The notes under the pieces were generated by a model. It had not been told where the DNA came from. It searched no databases and saw only the letters and a program-made list of their open reading frames with translations. The translations under genes and the position numbers were made by a program. Positions 36,060-47,415 of a stretch of 64,000 bases of DNA are shown here, in pieces (positions within the stretch are counted from its first letter, which is position 1; each line of letters starts with the position of its first letter). Source of the stretch: Malachius bipustulatus (Eukaryota > Arthropoda > Insecta > Coleoptera > Melyridae). The stretch spans positions 73,776,186 to 73,840,185 of the forward strand of contig OU342630.1 in assembly GCA_910589415.1 (NCBI GenBank). Direction: 5' to 3'.

Positions 36060-37172
36060 TACCGGGTGTATCAGAGATGTTGGGCCAAACTTGAAGGGGT
36101 GGTTCCTTTCGTATATGTAAGTTAAAAAAATAAGTTTCAGCTCAAAATGACGTTTCGTTCAAAAGATACAGGGTGTCAAAATTTAAAAAAAAACATAACA
36201 GTTTTAGGTTATAACTCGTGTAAATTTAAACCGATTTCGATGAAACTTGACATGAACAATAAGCAAGCTAAAATCTGTAATTTGGTCATTTCAGGTTTTG
36301 TAGATGTCTTCCAGTGGCGTAGATATTCAAGGTTGAAGCCACTTTTTTCTCCCTATATTTTACACCACTGACTTTATTACAAATACTAAAACGTTACTCA
36401 ATAGTTCATGCATTTTAGAACAAAAAAATGTTCCTTAGTTTTTTTCATACGTCGTGCCCTAGTTGAGGTATTTTAATTATCTCAGGTAATGTTGAGATAT
36501 TTACATTGCAGAATTATTAATTTCATCAAGAGTTATCTGACTAGAATTTTTATGCATAAGTAATGTTATTTTAACTGCTTAGTGACATTCATTGCCTGAG
36601 GCAACCTAAAATATCTCGAAAACGGTACGTCGTAAGGAAAAAAACTATAGAATTTTTTTTTCTCTAAAATCCATGGCTATTGAATAACGTTGTGCTTTTT
36701 GCAATAAAGTCAGTGGCGTAAAAAGAAAGAAAAGTGGCCCCAACCCTGAATAATAGATAAGTAGCATTTCTTGAGGAAACTTCAAATATCTCAAAAACGG
36801 TGTGCCATATGAAAAACATTAAAGGATACTTTTTGTTCTAAAATGTATGGATCGTTGAATAACGGTTTTGTGATTGCAATAAACTCAGTGGCGTAAAAGA
36901 TAGAGAGGGAAAATGGGCACCAACCCTGAATATCCACGCCACTGGAAGATGTCTATCAAAAACTGAAATTGCCAAATTAAATAGTTTTGTAGTTTTGTTT
37001 GCTTATTGTGCATGCCAAGTTTCATCAAAATCCGTTTAAATTTACACTTGTTATAACCAAAAAAACTGTTATATTTTGACACCCTGTATATTTTAAACGA
37101 AACTTCTTTTTGAGCTGAAGCTTTTTAACTTACATTTATGAGTTTGGCCCAACATCTCTGATACACCCTGCA
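36060..37172. mobile_element. Palindromic foldback element, 1.1 kb
   Basis: Left end GGGTGTATCAGAGATGTTGG, right end CCAACATCTCTGATACACCC. Inner TACAGGGTGTCAAAAT / ATATTTTGACACCCTGTA pair lies about 105 bp in. The arms contain CCAGTGGCGTAGATATTC / GAATATCCACGCCACTGG. Open frames at 36147-36371 (plus) and 36885-37082 (minus) translate to nearly the same peptide because they are the two arms. Confidence 0.85.
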
Positions 37173-37249
37173 TACACCAAAACGATCTACATATATTATA
37201 AATCGATTCTAGAATAGCTTATTAAATGCACTAAAGCTCAGATCCAAAA

Positions 37250-37396
37250 TAGTAGTCACTACTAACTGACATTACTGAAAAAGCAATTTCCGACAAGCGG
37301 CAACGCAGAAACTGCTGTTAGAGTAAAATTTTCTGTTTGCCGCTTATCCAAAATAGTTTCTTTAGTAATGTCAGTTAGTGACTACTATTTGGATCT
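37250..37396. repeat. Short palindrome, about 147 bp
   Basis: AGATCCAAAATAGTAGTCAC and TAACTGACATTACTGAAA at the left are reverse-complemented by TTTAGTAATGTCAGTTAGTG and ACTACTATTTGGATCT at the right. The arms also share CGACAAGCGGCAA / TTTGCCGCTTATCC. No CAGGGTG ends, so a separate family. Confidence 0.8.
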
Positions 37397-37399
37397 CAG

Positions 37400-38428
37400 C
37401 AATAGAAGCGAGACACAAAAATTTTACTTTTGGAGGAAAATTAACCACCTTTTCCAGTATAGATGGTATAGATGTTACATAAATTGATGGAGGTTAAAAC
37501 GACAATCTCAAAAGGAAGATGGACGTATTTCCCTACTGTATAACTGTTCACAGCGTGTTACTTTATCCGTGTTATGTGGGTGTTACTTTCATCCCCAATA
37601 TTTTCATTACTAAAAAAATGTTATCAAGAACTACTAATGCGGGGGGCGCTCACGCGACTAAGTTTCAACTATTCAGCTACATAATTTAAATTATTGTAAG
37701 AATGTGTCTGGCTAGATATAGTTTAAGACCGATCTCCCTTCATTAAAAAAACTTCTAATATAGGTAGGTAGAATAATCAACTTTTATACATCCCCAATTA
37801 ACTTTATAACATGCACGATCATAAATTTTGTAACTTTTTCCAAATGAAAATGGTTATATCAGTGTATAAATTTGATTCGACAGATAATTAACTTCCTGCA
37901 ACTTCAAACCGCTGGGGCTAATTTTTTGTAGCTCTATACCATCACTTCACTATTCGTTAGTCGAATGGTCGAATTAGTGCGGAGTACCGGAATATTGAGA
38001 AAGCTATCTCTCATGGTAGCGAGAAATAGAATGACCATTATGGTAATATAAAAGCGAAAGTTATTTCGAGTTCGTCTGATCGTTGCTGATATACAGGAAA
38101 AACCTGACCTTTCCGTATTAGTATGCTGACATTACTAACCTCTGCTATAGGAAGTCGTACGCTATGAATTTCTGGATTGCTATTTCAAGACGGATACATT
38201 TCTCTTGACAAATAAAAATTTTCAAATAAGTCGCTATTTATTTCTCTCTGCATTTATATATTACCGCTAAAGGTTAACGTTTGCATCTTAGAATGTAGAA
38301 ATCAAATGTCTGATGTATAGTTTCACTTTTATAAATATTATAGGTAGTAATGGGTGCTGATATCGTGATAATTATATGTAATTATGATCCAGAGGAACTT
38401 CAGAGAATAAATTAAATTAAATGTCATC
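37400..38428. other. AT-rich intergenic stretch
   Basis: No gene or repeat recognised. Confidence 0.4.
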
Positions 38429-39278
38429 TAAACTGCTCAACAAATGAAACGTTACGTGACCAAAATTTTCGAGGGTTCACTAGCTCAATCCATTGTTTAT
38501 CAGTCCGTATGTTTGCAACAACTTCGTACTTCACACAAAGTTTATATAGGGTGGTAAATAAAACAGTTCAAAACCTCAGAAAGTTCTTTTTTTTATTTGA
38601 ACACAAAGATCATGAAGATGAACCTCATATCTCAAAACGGGTTTCGAGTTTTCCGCTTATTTCTTTTATCTACAGGGTGATCTCAAAAAAACTACTTTTT
38701 GGTGTGGCAATCATAACTTTGTTACCCGTGACCCGATTTTCAAAATGTAGGGTCAAATTGGTTTGTTTTGAAAGCAAATTAGCTCTATTTCAAATTTTCC
38801 TTAATACCAGATTTCGGAAGCCATTCAGATTTGGGTTAGTTTTAATACAACCCTGTATTTTAAATTTTTGCCCTTTGTCGATTATCAATCTTGCGTGTTC
38901 TTGTTTGACGCTTAAGCTTTAAAACGAGCCCTACATTTTGAAAATCGGGTCACGGGTAAAAAAGTTATCATTGCCACAGCAAAAAGTAGTTTTTTGAGAA
39001 CACCCTGTAAATAAAATAAATAAGCGGAAAACTCGAAAACCGTTTTGAGATATGAGGTTCATCTTCATGAGCTTTGTGTTGAAATTAAAAAAAAATGTTT
39101 GATCAAATGGCATCAAGCCGAACCTTCTGAGATATTGAAGTGTTTTATTTACCACCCTATATAAACTTTGTGTGAAGTACGAAGTTCTTGCAAACAAACG
39201 GACTGATAAACAAGGGATTGAACTAGTGAACCCTCGAAATAAAAATTTAATTGCTCGAAACAATTGAAGTTTAATCAG

Positions 39279-41260
39279 TGCCACAGTTAGGACCGCCCTG
39301 TATGAGCTGACAGAAAAGATTCAGGACACTCTGGAGTACAAGGAAACGGCCATTTGCGCCTTTCTGGACATAGAAGGAGCATTCGACAACACCTCTTGCG
39401 ATGCTGTCAAGAAAGCCCTAACTAAAAAAGGCATAAACAGTACAACATCCCATTGGATTCAACAAATGCTGTCCACAAGAATAATAATTGGAACCAAAGT
39501 GGGCGATGACACCATCCAGGTGAAAACAACAAAAGGATGCCCACAAGGAGGGGTGTTATCCCCCCTCCTATGAAGCCTGGTAGTAGACGAGCTCCTCGGG
39601 TTACTCACCGAGAACGGCATTACCTGCATCGGGTATACCGATGACATCGTCATCATCGCCAGAGGAAAATTTGAAGGAACACTCTGCGACATAGTACAGA
39701 GGGGGTTAAAGATAACCTTGAAATGGTGTCAGGAAATAGGACTCAACATCAGTCCTACAAAAACTACACTGATACCATTCACAAGAAAAAACAAGCTTCC
39801 AAACCTCAAAACCATCGACTTAAATGGAGTCGAGTTAGAATGGAAGGAAGAAGTAAAATATCTGGGAATAACACTGGATAAGAAGCTAATGTGGAACAAG
39901 CACTTAAGTGCAACAGTAAGTAAGGCCACATCCGTACTCGTGGTGTGCAGGAGAATGGCGGGGAATGCATGGGGTTGTAACCCATCCATTTTACGCTGGA
40001 TGTACACCATGCTAGTGAGACCCATCATCACATACGGAGCGGTCGTCTGGTACAAGAGGACCAAGCTAATAACAGCGAGGAAAACACTCCAGAAGATCCA
40101 GAGACTTGCATGCCTCTGCATCACAGGAGCAATGAGAACATGCCCAACAGCAGCGTTGGAAGTAATTCTAGATCTCACACCACTGCACTTAGTGATTGAG
40201 AGAAGTGCCGCAGAGGCTCAACTCAGAATGTCAAGAATGGGGATCAGGGGGGGACTACGGACCGAGGGGAATCAACCCCTGAACATCTGTAAAAACCTCC
40301 TGATAATGCCAAAAGACAAAACTGTCAAGAAATTCAGCTTCAAGAGAAACTTCATCATGGAACTGTCTACGAAAGAAGAATGGAGCAACACATTCATTCA
40401 CACTTTCAAAAAAGGTACAATAAGATGGTACACAGACGGCTCAAAGGCCACCGAGGGAACTGGGGCAGGAGTATATGGGCCAGGCACCAACTACTCCGAG
40501 CCGATGGGAACATCCCCAAGCATACTTCAAGCGGAACTGTACGCAATAGAAGTATGCGCCCAAATAAACCTCGACAGAAACTATAAAAATAGGGAAATAG
40601 CAATACTGACAGACAGTCAAGCAGCCATAAAGACGCTGAGCTCTCCTATCATCAGCTCAAAAATGGCATGGAACTGCCTACAAAAACTCAATAAACTAGG
40701 CAGAGAGAACAAAATTCACCTCAAATGGATACCAGGACACACTAGGATTGAGGGAAACGAACGTGCCCACTCATTGGCAAGAAAAGGAGCATCGACGCCC
40801 TTTATAGGACCAGAACCATTCTGTAGCCTTGAAGACACGTTTTTCAAGGCAGAACTTCGGAAGGAAGAAGAAAAACTGAGAGAAATCCATTGGAATAACC
40901 TCTCAGGATTGAGACAATCCAAGGAGCTCCTCGGGAACTTTAACCGAGAAAGGTCAAGGAAACTCCTGACCATCAACAAAGGAAGTCTCAGAATACTAAC
41001 AGGATTCCTAACAGGTCATTGCAAGCTCAATGAACACCTGAGGAAACTTGGTACTTATAGAAAAAGATGGCGTTTGCAGACTCTGCAGGGAAGAAAACGA
41101 GACGCCTCGTCACCTATTGATGAACTGCGAAGCCCTAGAACGTGAAAGAAACGATGTTCTGGGCCAACACCAGCTCAACGGGGGGGCTTTGCCCGGCCTT
41201 GATCCCCTTCAAATCCTGAAATTCCTAAGGGAAGCGGAGTTGGAGAGGCTGCTTCAATGA
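39279..41260 (+). pseudogene. ORF2 remnant: reverse transcriptase, RNase H, CCHC tail
   Basis: In frame from 39279: AFLDIEGAFDN (RT motif A), CPQGGVLSPLL, GYTDDIVIIA (motif C, YTDD catalytic pair intact), EVKYLGITLD (thumb-side motif), then RNase H: IRWYTDGSK, LQAELYAIE, ILTDSQAA and GNERAHSLAR. Downstream comes C-x2-C-x(n)-H-x4-C (CRLCREENETPRHLLMNCEA). Three lesions are visible: TGA at 39571-39573 in place of the expected Trp after SPLL; His where RNase H normally has its last Asp (GNERAH for GNERAD, one base, in the CAC codon at about 40769); and a one-base frameshift near 41045-41050 that moves the zinc-knuckle to another frame (41048-41260). The longest intact piece is 39718-41145. The element is dead. 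Other frames here are shadows. Confidence 0.85.
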
Positions 41261-41353
41261 AGGGAATATACTCCAAAGAAGCAGAGAAGAGGGGGCACAA
41301 TAGATCTGTAATAGGTCGCAGCGCATTTGACACCCTCAATATCAATATCAATA
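39279..41353 (+). mobile_element. 5'-truncated I/R1/Jockey-type non-LTR retrotransposon
   Basis: The coding remnant starts directly within the reverse transcriptase domain, so the 5' half is missing, as with most LINE copies. It carries reverse transcriptase, RNase H and a C-terminal zinc-knuckle. The 3' end is TTGACACCCTCAATATCAAT with a short (ATCAAT)n tail ending at about 41353, without a poly-A. It lies in the right half of the broken foldback element and abuts the MITE at 41354. The clade is inferred from the RNase H and the C-terminal CCHC; exact family not determined. Confidence 0.8.
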
Positions 41354-41731
41354 TACAGGGTGTTGATTTTCAAAGCGGGCCATAGGGGATTAGCATTGCG
41401 AAAGTGGTTTTTGGGGATTCCTGCTCGCCGTTTAAACTGACAGAAATGGTTTTGGTATCAAAATGAAGCTAAAATTATTGCGCATAACGCTTTACATCAG
41501 AAATTAATTTAATTTCACGTTGTTTTCCAAAATTCTTCAGTAAAAATTCAAGTAATTGTTAATGTTCAATCACAAAATAGCATGCCTTGCCTAAACAATA
41601 ATGACGTTTCTACGTTTTGACAATTATTTTTGTCCATATTATTAGAATGTAACGTTAAACTAAGCAACATTTACATTTTACAATGCTATACTCTATTCCC
41701 TATGGCCCGTTTTGAAAATCAACACCCTGTA
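41354..41731. mobile_element. MITE, 378 bp, about 36 bp TIRs, TA duplication
   Basis: Left end TACAGGGTGTTGATTTTCAA, right end TTGAAAATCAACACCCTGTA. The TIRs extend through GGGCCATAGGG. TA at 41352-41353 and 41732-41733. Interior unique, no coding capacity. Confidence 0.9.
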
Positions 41732-41775
41732 TAGGGCAAATTTGGTCATGTAACGTTTCATTTGTTGAGAAGTTT

Positions 41776-43600
41776 ATGTTAAAGTTTTTCCTTAGCGCAC
41801 CTCTCAAAATTTTTAGTTAGCTTTAATCATCTTAATGCTGTAACCAGTTCAAGGAAACAGTATAACAGCCATTTATTGATTGGTGTAGTAGGTTTAATTT
41901 TACATCGCTAAGTGAAATAGGTGAACCTAAAAGCTAAATAGAAAAAAATACACTTGCTTGAATGTTAATTCACCGTATCAACGGCACAAACCGCAAGTAT
42001 CTAGGCTCTGTAATATAAATAAACAATATACATATATCTAATACGAATATCGAGATCACAGCTTGAATCGTGCTACTATATGCTTTGTATTATATCTCTA
42101 CTGAAAAATTATAACATGTATCTCATATATGGATGAAAACATGGACGAACATAAAGGTCTGAAAATGGGAACTGAGGAAAAATTAAAAAAGCACCCTGTA
42201 TATTTGCTGTCTCCTAAAGGATGACCTAAAGCAATTTTTTTTGTCTAAAAAAAATTCGAGTTTACAAGTGTTATAATTACCTAATCCTTAGTATTCAAAG
42301 AATGTTTTTTGATGTACTTGACCCAGATCTTTATTATGATCGAAGGGTTTAGAAAACTCTTTTTTAAAATGTCGAGTAAGGTAACTAGCGATAGAATATT
42401 AAATGGAACAGACACAGGTCATCTGTAAAGTTATTCCGTCATACTTGAATGACAGCTTTTGCTGTATCTGAAACTTCACTAACATAATCAAGCTAATCTT
42501 CAAATTATACTATTACCATAATTATTAACAAGAGATATAAACAAGATATTATAGCAGCAGGATCTCATGTCGAAAAGAAATTTGTTCCGAGTAAATTAAA
42601 ATAATGAATTATTTTCTCTTCACTTTTGTATTTGACAGCGCCATATTTCTACCGCGTCTTTATTGTAAGCAATACCTGAAGATAATTTAGTTCTCTTAGC
42701 CTAAAAGGTAAAAAAGACTAAGCAAAACTGATAATATTTTCTAATAGTTTCTTCTTGTTTACGGTTTACTGCTGTAGGAGACTATAATTCACAATATAGG
42801 TAAATCAAGAATTAACTATCCAGAAAGTAAGGAGTACTCACTGGGAGAATAGTACATAGATTTATTTTTTGAAAAACTTGAAAAAAATACTCTGGTGGGG
42901 GGTAAATAGACCACCTAACAAATCAGTTCAAATGCACAAATTCAGCAAGAACACATTTATTTTTTCTTTATTAGTGATGTCCTTTTAATTGGAAGAAAGG
43001 ATAAAATATATTTTTTATTTCATATAGTTCAGTGCAAAATTTTATTTAAAAAAAAAGGTCAAATTTCAATACAAAATACCTACACTTCTCTTATGTTCTT
43101 GTGAAAATACACCATTCTCACTCTCACTATTCTATTTTTAATCTTAATCTGATATGATTACGTTTGAGAACGATGGATCACCTCTTGTAAAACAAAAGGA
43201 GGATTCAACAAGCAAGACGATTGTATCATGTTAGTTTGCTGCATAATTTCCAGGCCAGATACGTTAATAGTAGAGATATAGATCAACATCATTTACAATT
43301 TAGAATTGTTGAACACGACTTTACACAGAAATATAAACAATAGTTTTTTGCAATCTCCACTAACTTCTCACTAAACTTATAAATCTAAATCAAAATAAGA
43401 TAAGGTTGGTTTTCATAATATACCTAATGACAATAAAACTTAAATGATAAATTACTAGGACTTATTGGTACATTTGGAGGCCGTTAGATTTGTAGGTTTT
43501 TGTCATATTATACCTACATTTTTGGGGATCTAAAATATAACAGTTCCATTTTGTTTTTGTTTTTTTGTTTTTTTTTTCTACAACATAATATTCATTTTTA
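41776..43600. other. AT-rich stretch
   Basis: No gene recognised. An orphan GCACCCTGTATATTTG at about 42191 is a solo foldback-type end. Confidence 0.4.
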
Positions 43601-43612
43601 TAATGCTTTATA

Positions 43613-44766
43613 ACTATACCTTATTTAATAACTAGGAGGAGTAAATTTAAATAAACCGCCAAAAAAAGATGCTTCTCATTGGTCAATTCATAGGCAAAAT
43701 TACACCCAGCAAAACTTGTACAGGAAATTGAATCTATGCAACGCTCAACACTACATATACGCTTGTTTTTTTTATTGTTATGTCATTATTGTTTACAATG
43801 TCAGCGTCGAATGTGACACATCAGTTTTATAATCAGTTATTTCCAAAACCCTATAAGTTGTTCTAAATAAGTTCTTTAAAAGTTATTTCAAAACCAAATA
43901 AGTTCTTTTTGAAGCCCATTCAGTTCTTTTTAGAGAACAGACATCCTTTTCAGAAATTTGAAATTATTTTTGGCTTTCCATTTTCATCCTGCAAACGGTT
44001 TCAAGTGCCATTATGGATAATCCTACATCAAGTACAAGTGAGAGGATGTCTCCTCCAAAGAAACGGGAAGAAAAGAGTGTCACCTACAAGATTTTGGAAA
44101 AACTACTCTATATGCGTACTTCACCAATAATTGAAGAACATATATTCCAATCGAACAAGGTGCGGATTTAGACCAAACAGGGACTGCTGTATGCTGTATG
44201 TGATAAAGTTAGTTTCAACAACACACTTTGAATCTGGTCCTACAAAAACTGAAAAATGCTGTTTATAATACCGTTTGAAAAAATTGACTTATCCACAAAT
44301 TATATATTATTAAATGTAAAATAAAAACTTTATCTACGATGTTATGTGTCATATAATACATACATAAAATATATTATTTATATGTTACATTAAATTTCTC
44401 ACATAAACATTGCCTAAAATAAAGTACTTTCAATCAATTTAATATGAATGTTAATAATTATTATCCTTAGTATTCTTCGAAATATCTATAAATTATTCAA
44501 TTTCATTCTATTTATATTCAGAAAATCATTCAGCACTATAATACTGATATATTATGCAAATCACAATGATTTGTGATACTGCTGTAGAGTCTCTCCTGAA
44601 AAGTAGACTTCCTACACCGAAAACAAGTCCTATCTTCCTTATTAATAATTATTGTTTCAATTCAAATTTGCCGCCAAAAAAAATCTGGTGATTTAATCTG
44701 GTGACTTTTAGTGGTGTAAATGATACTTTGCAGTTTACTCCTCCTAGTTATTAAATGAGATATAGT
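43613..44766. mobile_element. TIR element, 1.15 kb, GGAGGAGTAAA ends
   Basis: A 33-base TIR (left 43613-43645, right 44734-44766, 31 of 33 identical; core TTTAATAACTAGGAGGAGTA) bounds a unique 1.1 kb interior with a 52-codon frame and a GCCGCCAAAAAAA direct repeat near both ends. It is unlike the CAGGGTG families. The target duplication is unclear. It may be a deletion derivative of an unidentified DNA transposon. Confidence 0.65.
44013..44171 (+). CDS. Small ORF, 52 residues, inside the TIR element; unknown
   Basis: Starts at ATG 44013 (ATTATGG context) and ends TAG at 44169-44171. The protein begins MDNPTSSTSERMSPPKKREE and is hydrophilic with a basic SPPKKREEK patch that could be a nuclear localisation signal, then a Leu/Ile-rich helix-like second half. 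Reading past the TAG, the frame stays open 19 more codons. A chopped N-terminus of an element-encoded protein is the best guess. I do not recognise the family. The overlapping frame 43909-44130 is a shadow. Confidence 0.3.
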   Translation: MDNPTSSTSERMSPPKKREEKSVTYKILEKLLYMRTSPIIEEHIFQSNKVRI

Positions 44767-45990
44767 ATGGTAAGAGTCACTAAATCATTTCATCTTAGCT
44801 TATATGTTTTCCATATACCAAATACCAGTACTATAGAAGCATATATTGTGTAAGGTTATTTAGAGATCAAAAAGAAAGCCCCACCTTATATGCGTAAAAC
44901 CGAAAAGGGTAAATTATTTGACGTATCGTTTTGGAGCTATTATTATAATTTTAAAAAGTGTTACATAAGAACTCTTGCGAAGAACTATCACTTTCTTTGT
45001 GATATACATCGTTGATAGTTCGAAGGAATGATACATGAGCTTGCGAAGAAAGTTTCTAAGGTTGCAGGAATTGTGAAACGTTTTCTATTGCTTCTCTATG
45101 AAGAAATCAATTTACAGAGGAGTACATATTTTATGGAATAATATGCCAATGAAGGCGAAAAGAATCTATGAAAGTTTTTGCAACAGTCGAATTTGCCTCT
45201 AGGTGATTACTAATTAGAAATAAGGAGCTTATAAATATTTAATCAATCAAAATTCTCTAACTATTCAAAGATCTAATTTGTGCGACATCAAACAGGAACA
45301 TGCCATGAAAATTTTTAATAAATTCTCTAGACAGTTAGTAGACAGGTGTGGGTACCGTCTGATCAAAGATATAATTATACTCATAAAAAATACATATTAC
45401 ACACTTGTAATACATTATATACTTGAAGTGGTTAGTATTCACCGAAACAGTCGTATCAATCGTATTTTAAAAATTAGTAAATTAGGAAATTATCAAATAA
45501 GCAAATTAGCAATAATTGAACTCGAAACTCGTACTAAGTCAAGAGTAAAGCTCATCATCACAACTAACAATGCCGTTAATAAACATAATGTGCTCAGGTA
45601 ATAAATATTATAGATGGTTCTAATTTAGATCCTTGAAAAGTCAAAAGTAACGACAGAATAATATGTGAAGATTATTATTGTATTTTTCTATAATCTTATT
45701 GAATAATATTTCAATTATTAGAGCTTTTTGGATGAATTATGAAGGTTGTTATTCGTAGGTGTTGAATTATAGTTCATAATACCCGGCTCTTGTCCAATCA
45801 CAGCTACTATATAGTAATTCATAATACCCGCTCGTGGACCAATCAAAAGCTGTACATTATTTTGATAAACAGAGCAAAACTGTGAATAGAAACTATAACT
45901 GACATTTCTCAGAATCCTCGCTTGCGCAGTCGGTACTCGGTACTGGAATTTGTTCCGAGAAATAAAATAATTTAAAAAATATTTTGATTA
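44767..45990. other. AT-rich stretch with a short CCAAT-like direct repeat
   Basis: AGTTCATAATACCCGGCTCT and AATTCATAATACCCGCTCGT (about 45771 and 45815) repeat 43 bp apart, each followed by CCAATCA. No gene is evident; the 45278-45601 frame starts with TTG and lacks protein character. Confidence 0.4.
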
Positions 45991-46005
45991 TTTTTTTTTT
46001 ATTCA

Positions 46006-46419
46006 TACAGGGTGGCCCAGCGAAAAGGTACCAGGCCTGATAACTTGAAAACTGAAGATGTACGCGAAAAACGCCGAAACAGGTCGATTTTGTTATCAAA
46101 GTAGGCATATTTTCGTGACAAATTTAACCACCCAAATTCACCCCCTTGGCAGGGGTAGCTACAGGGTGGCCCAAAAAAATGTTATCGTGTTGTAAAGAGA
46201 ATTCAAGTAGCTTTCAAATGATGTATCACTCAATAGCTGTTCCCTATGATGATAACCAAAGGGATAGCTACCCCTGCCAAGGGGGTGAACTTGGGTAGTT
46301 AAATTTGTCACGAAAATATGTCCCCCTCGCTAACAAAATCCACCTGTTTCGGCGTTTTTCGGGTACATCTTCAGTTTTTAAGTTATTAGGCCCGGTACCT
46401 TTTCGCTGGGCCACCTGTA
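46006..46419. mobile_element. Palindromic MITE, 414 bp
   Basis: Left end TACAGGGTGGCCCAGCGAAA, right end TTTCGCTGGGCCACCTGTA (one C lost from CACCCTG). The arms are about 160 bp, through CCCCCTTGGCAGGGGTAGCT / AGCTACCCCTGCCAAGGGGG. A second internal CTACAGGGTGGCCCA lies at 46161. Confidence 0.88.
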
Positions 46420-47415
46420 TAAAAGAGTAGAAAAAGCACAGGTAGCATATTAGATTCGCTATTATGGCCATTATTCACTTTATGATGACATTTTTTGATG
46501 ATACTTTATGATGACTCGCTAAAGCTCATGGCATTATCATCATCTCGTGGATAATGGCTTCATTATCGCTCATATAATATTATATTATTAATTAATACCT
46601 AAATCACTTTCAACAATAATAGTATATTTTTTCCAGCTCTCACTGTAACGTGATAAATAGATTTACAAACAGGTGACTCTGTAAGTGTAAGGGTACAGTT
46701 TTTCTTGAACTTTAAATCATTAATCACATTGTAAGCGTGAAACATCAGAATATAAATAAACAGTTTAATTTTCTTTTACTCGTATTACCTATTTGCACTT
46801 CATACTATTTCTGAGCACTTTTTATTTTACTTCGTCGTGTTTTCAAGAACAACTTAACTGCTATACAGGATGTCCCTAAATACCAGATACATAAGAAAAG
46901 AGGTAAACCTTTGGCTTATTTTATGCCTAAAAGTTCATATAAACATTGGGTCCCCAACTGCTTCGTTACTGATCTACAGGGTGCTAAAATTAGAAACAAA
47001 ATTCTTCTTTGTCTATTCCATTGTTTTTGACATATTTAGCTCTAATTTGGAATGCAGCAGGCTACGCTCCAGGGCTTACTTCATTTGGCATGCCAAATTG
47101 TTGTGATAATCTACAAGGAGATTATGTATTCAGGAGTAGGTATGCCCTAATTTCTCACCGTGAATTTTTTTTCAGTGCCGCTGGTGAATTCTAAAATATA
47201 AAATGAGTCTTCTATTTTGTTTCAAACTTTTTGTTTTTTTGTAGTTATTTTGTATAATATGTGACCGTTATCGAGCAAGAAAATTAAAATTTATTTCCTG
47301 TAATTCGCTAGACGATATTGAAATTTATTAATCGCAACTTGTGTTTCATTACTATGTTCATAAATTAAAGCTTTAAGTTGTAATCTGTCATGTTTAAAAG
47401 GGTTTTAATACTCGC

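Larger units (their letters stand above)
38430..41775. mobile_element. Foldback element broken by two later insertions
   Basis: The outermost 35 bases (38430-38464, CTCAACAAATGAAACGTTAC inside) are matched at 33 of 35 positions by the complement of 41741-41775. The inner arms 38470-38750 and 38935-39237 also pair (TCGAGGGTTCACTAG, AACTTCGTACTTCACACAAA, TATAGGGTGGTAAATAAAAC). The piece between the right inner arm and the right outer end is occupied by a retrotransposon fragment (about 39280-41353) and a MITE (41354-41731). Order of events: foldback element first, then the other two. Confidence 0.75.

Noticed and set aside
36147..37082. Two similar small proteins encoded on opposite strands
   Set aside because: They are the translations of the two arms of a single palindrome.
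39459..40979. Several minus-strand frames across the non-LTR retrotransposon
   Set aside because: They are shadows of the reverse transcriptase / RNase H frame, which carries the catalytic motifs.
45278..45601. 107-residue frame as a gene
   Set aside because: Starts at TTG, has AT-driven Ile/Lys/Asn composition and no motif.
46040..46085. CTGAAGATGTACGCGAAAAACGCC then GAAAC, resembling a third hammerhead
   Set aside because: No stem II can form between CTGAAGA and GAAA, and there is no matching stem I, so only the short core words match.
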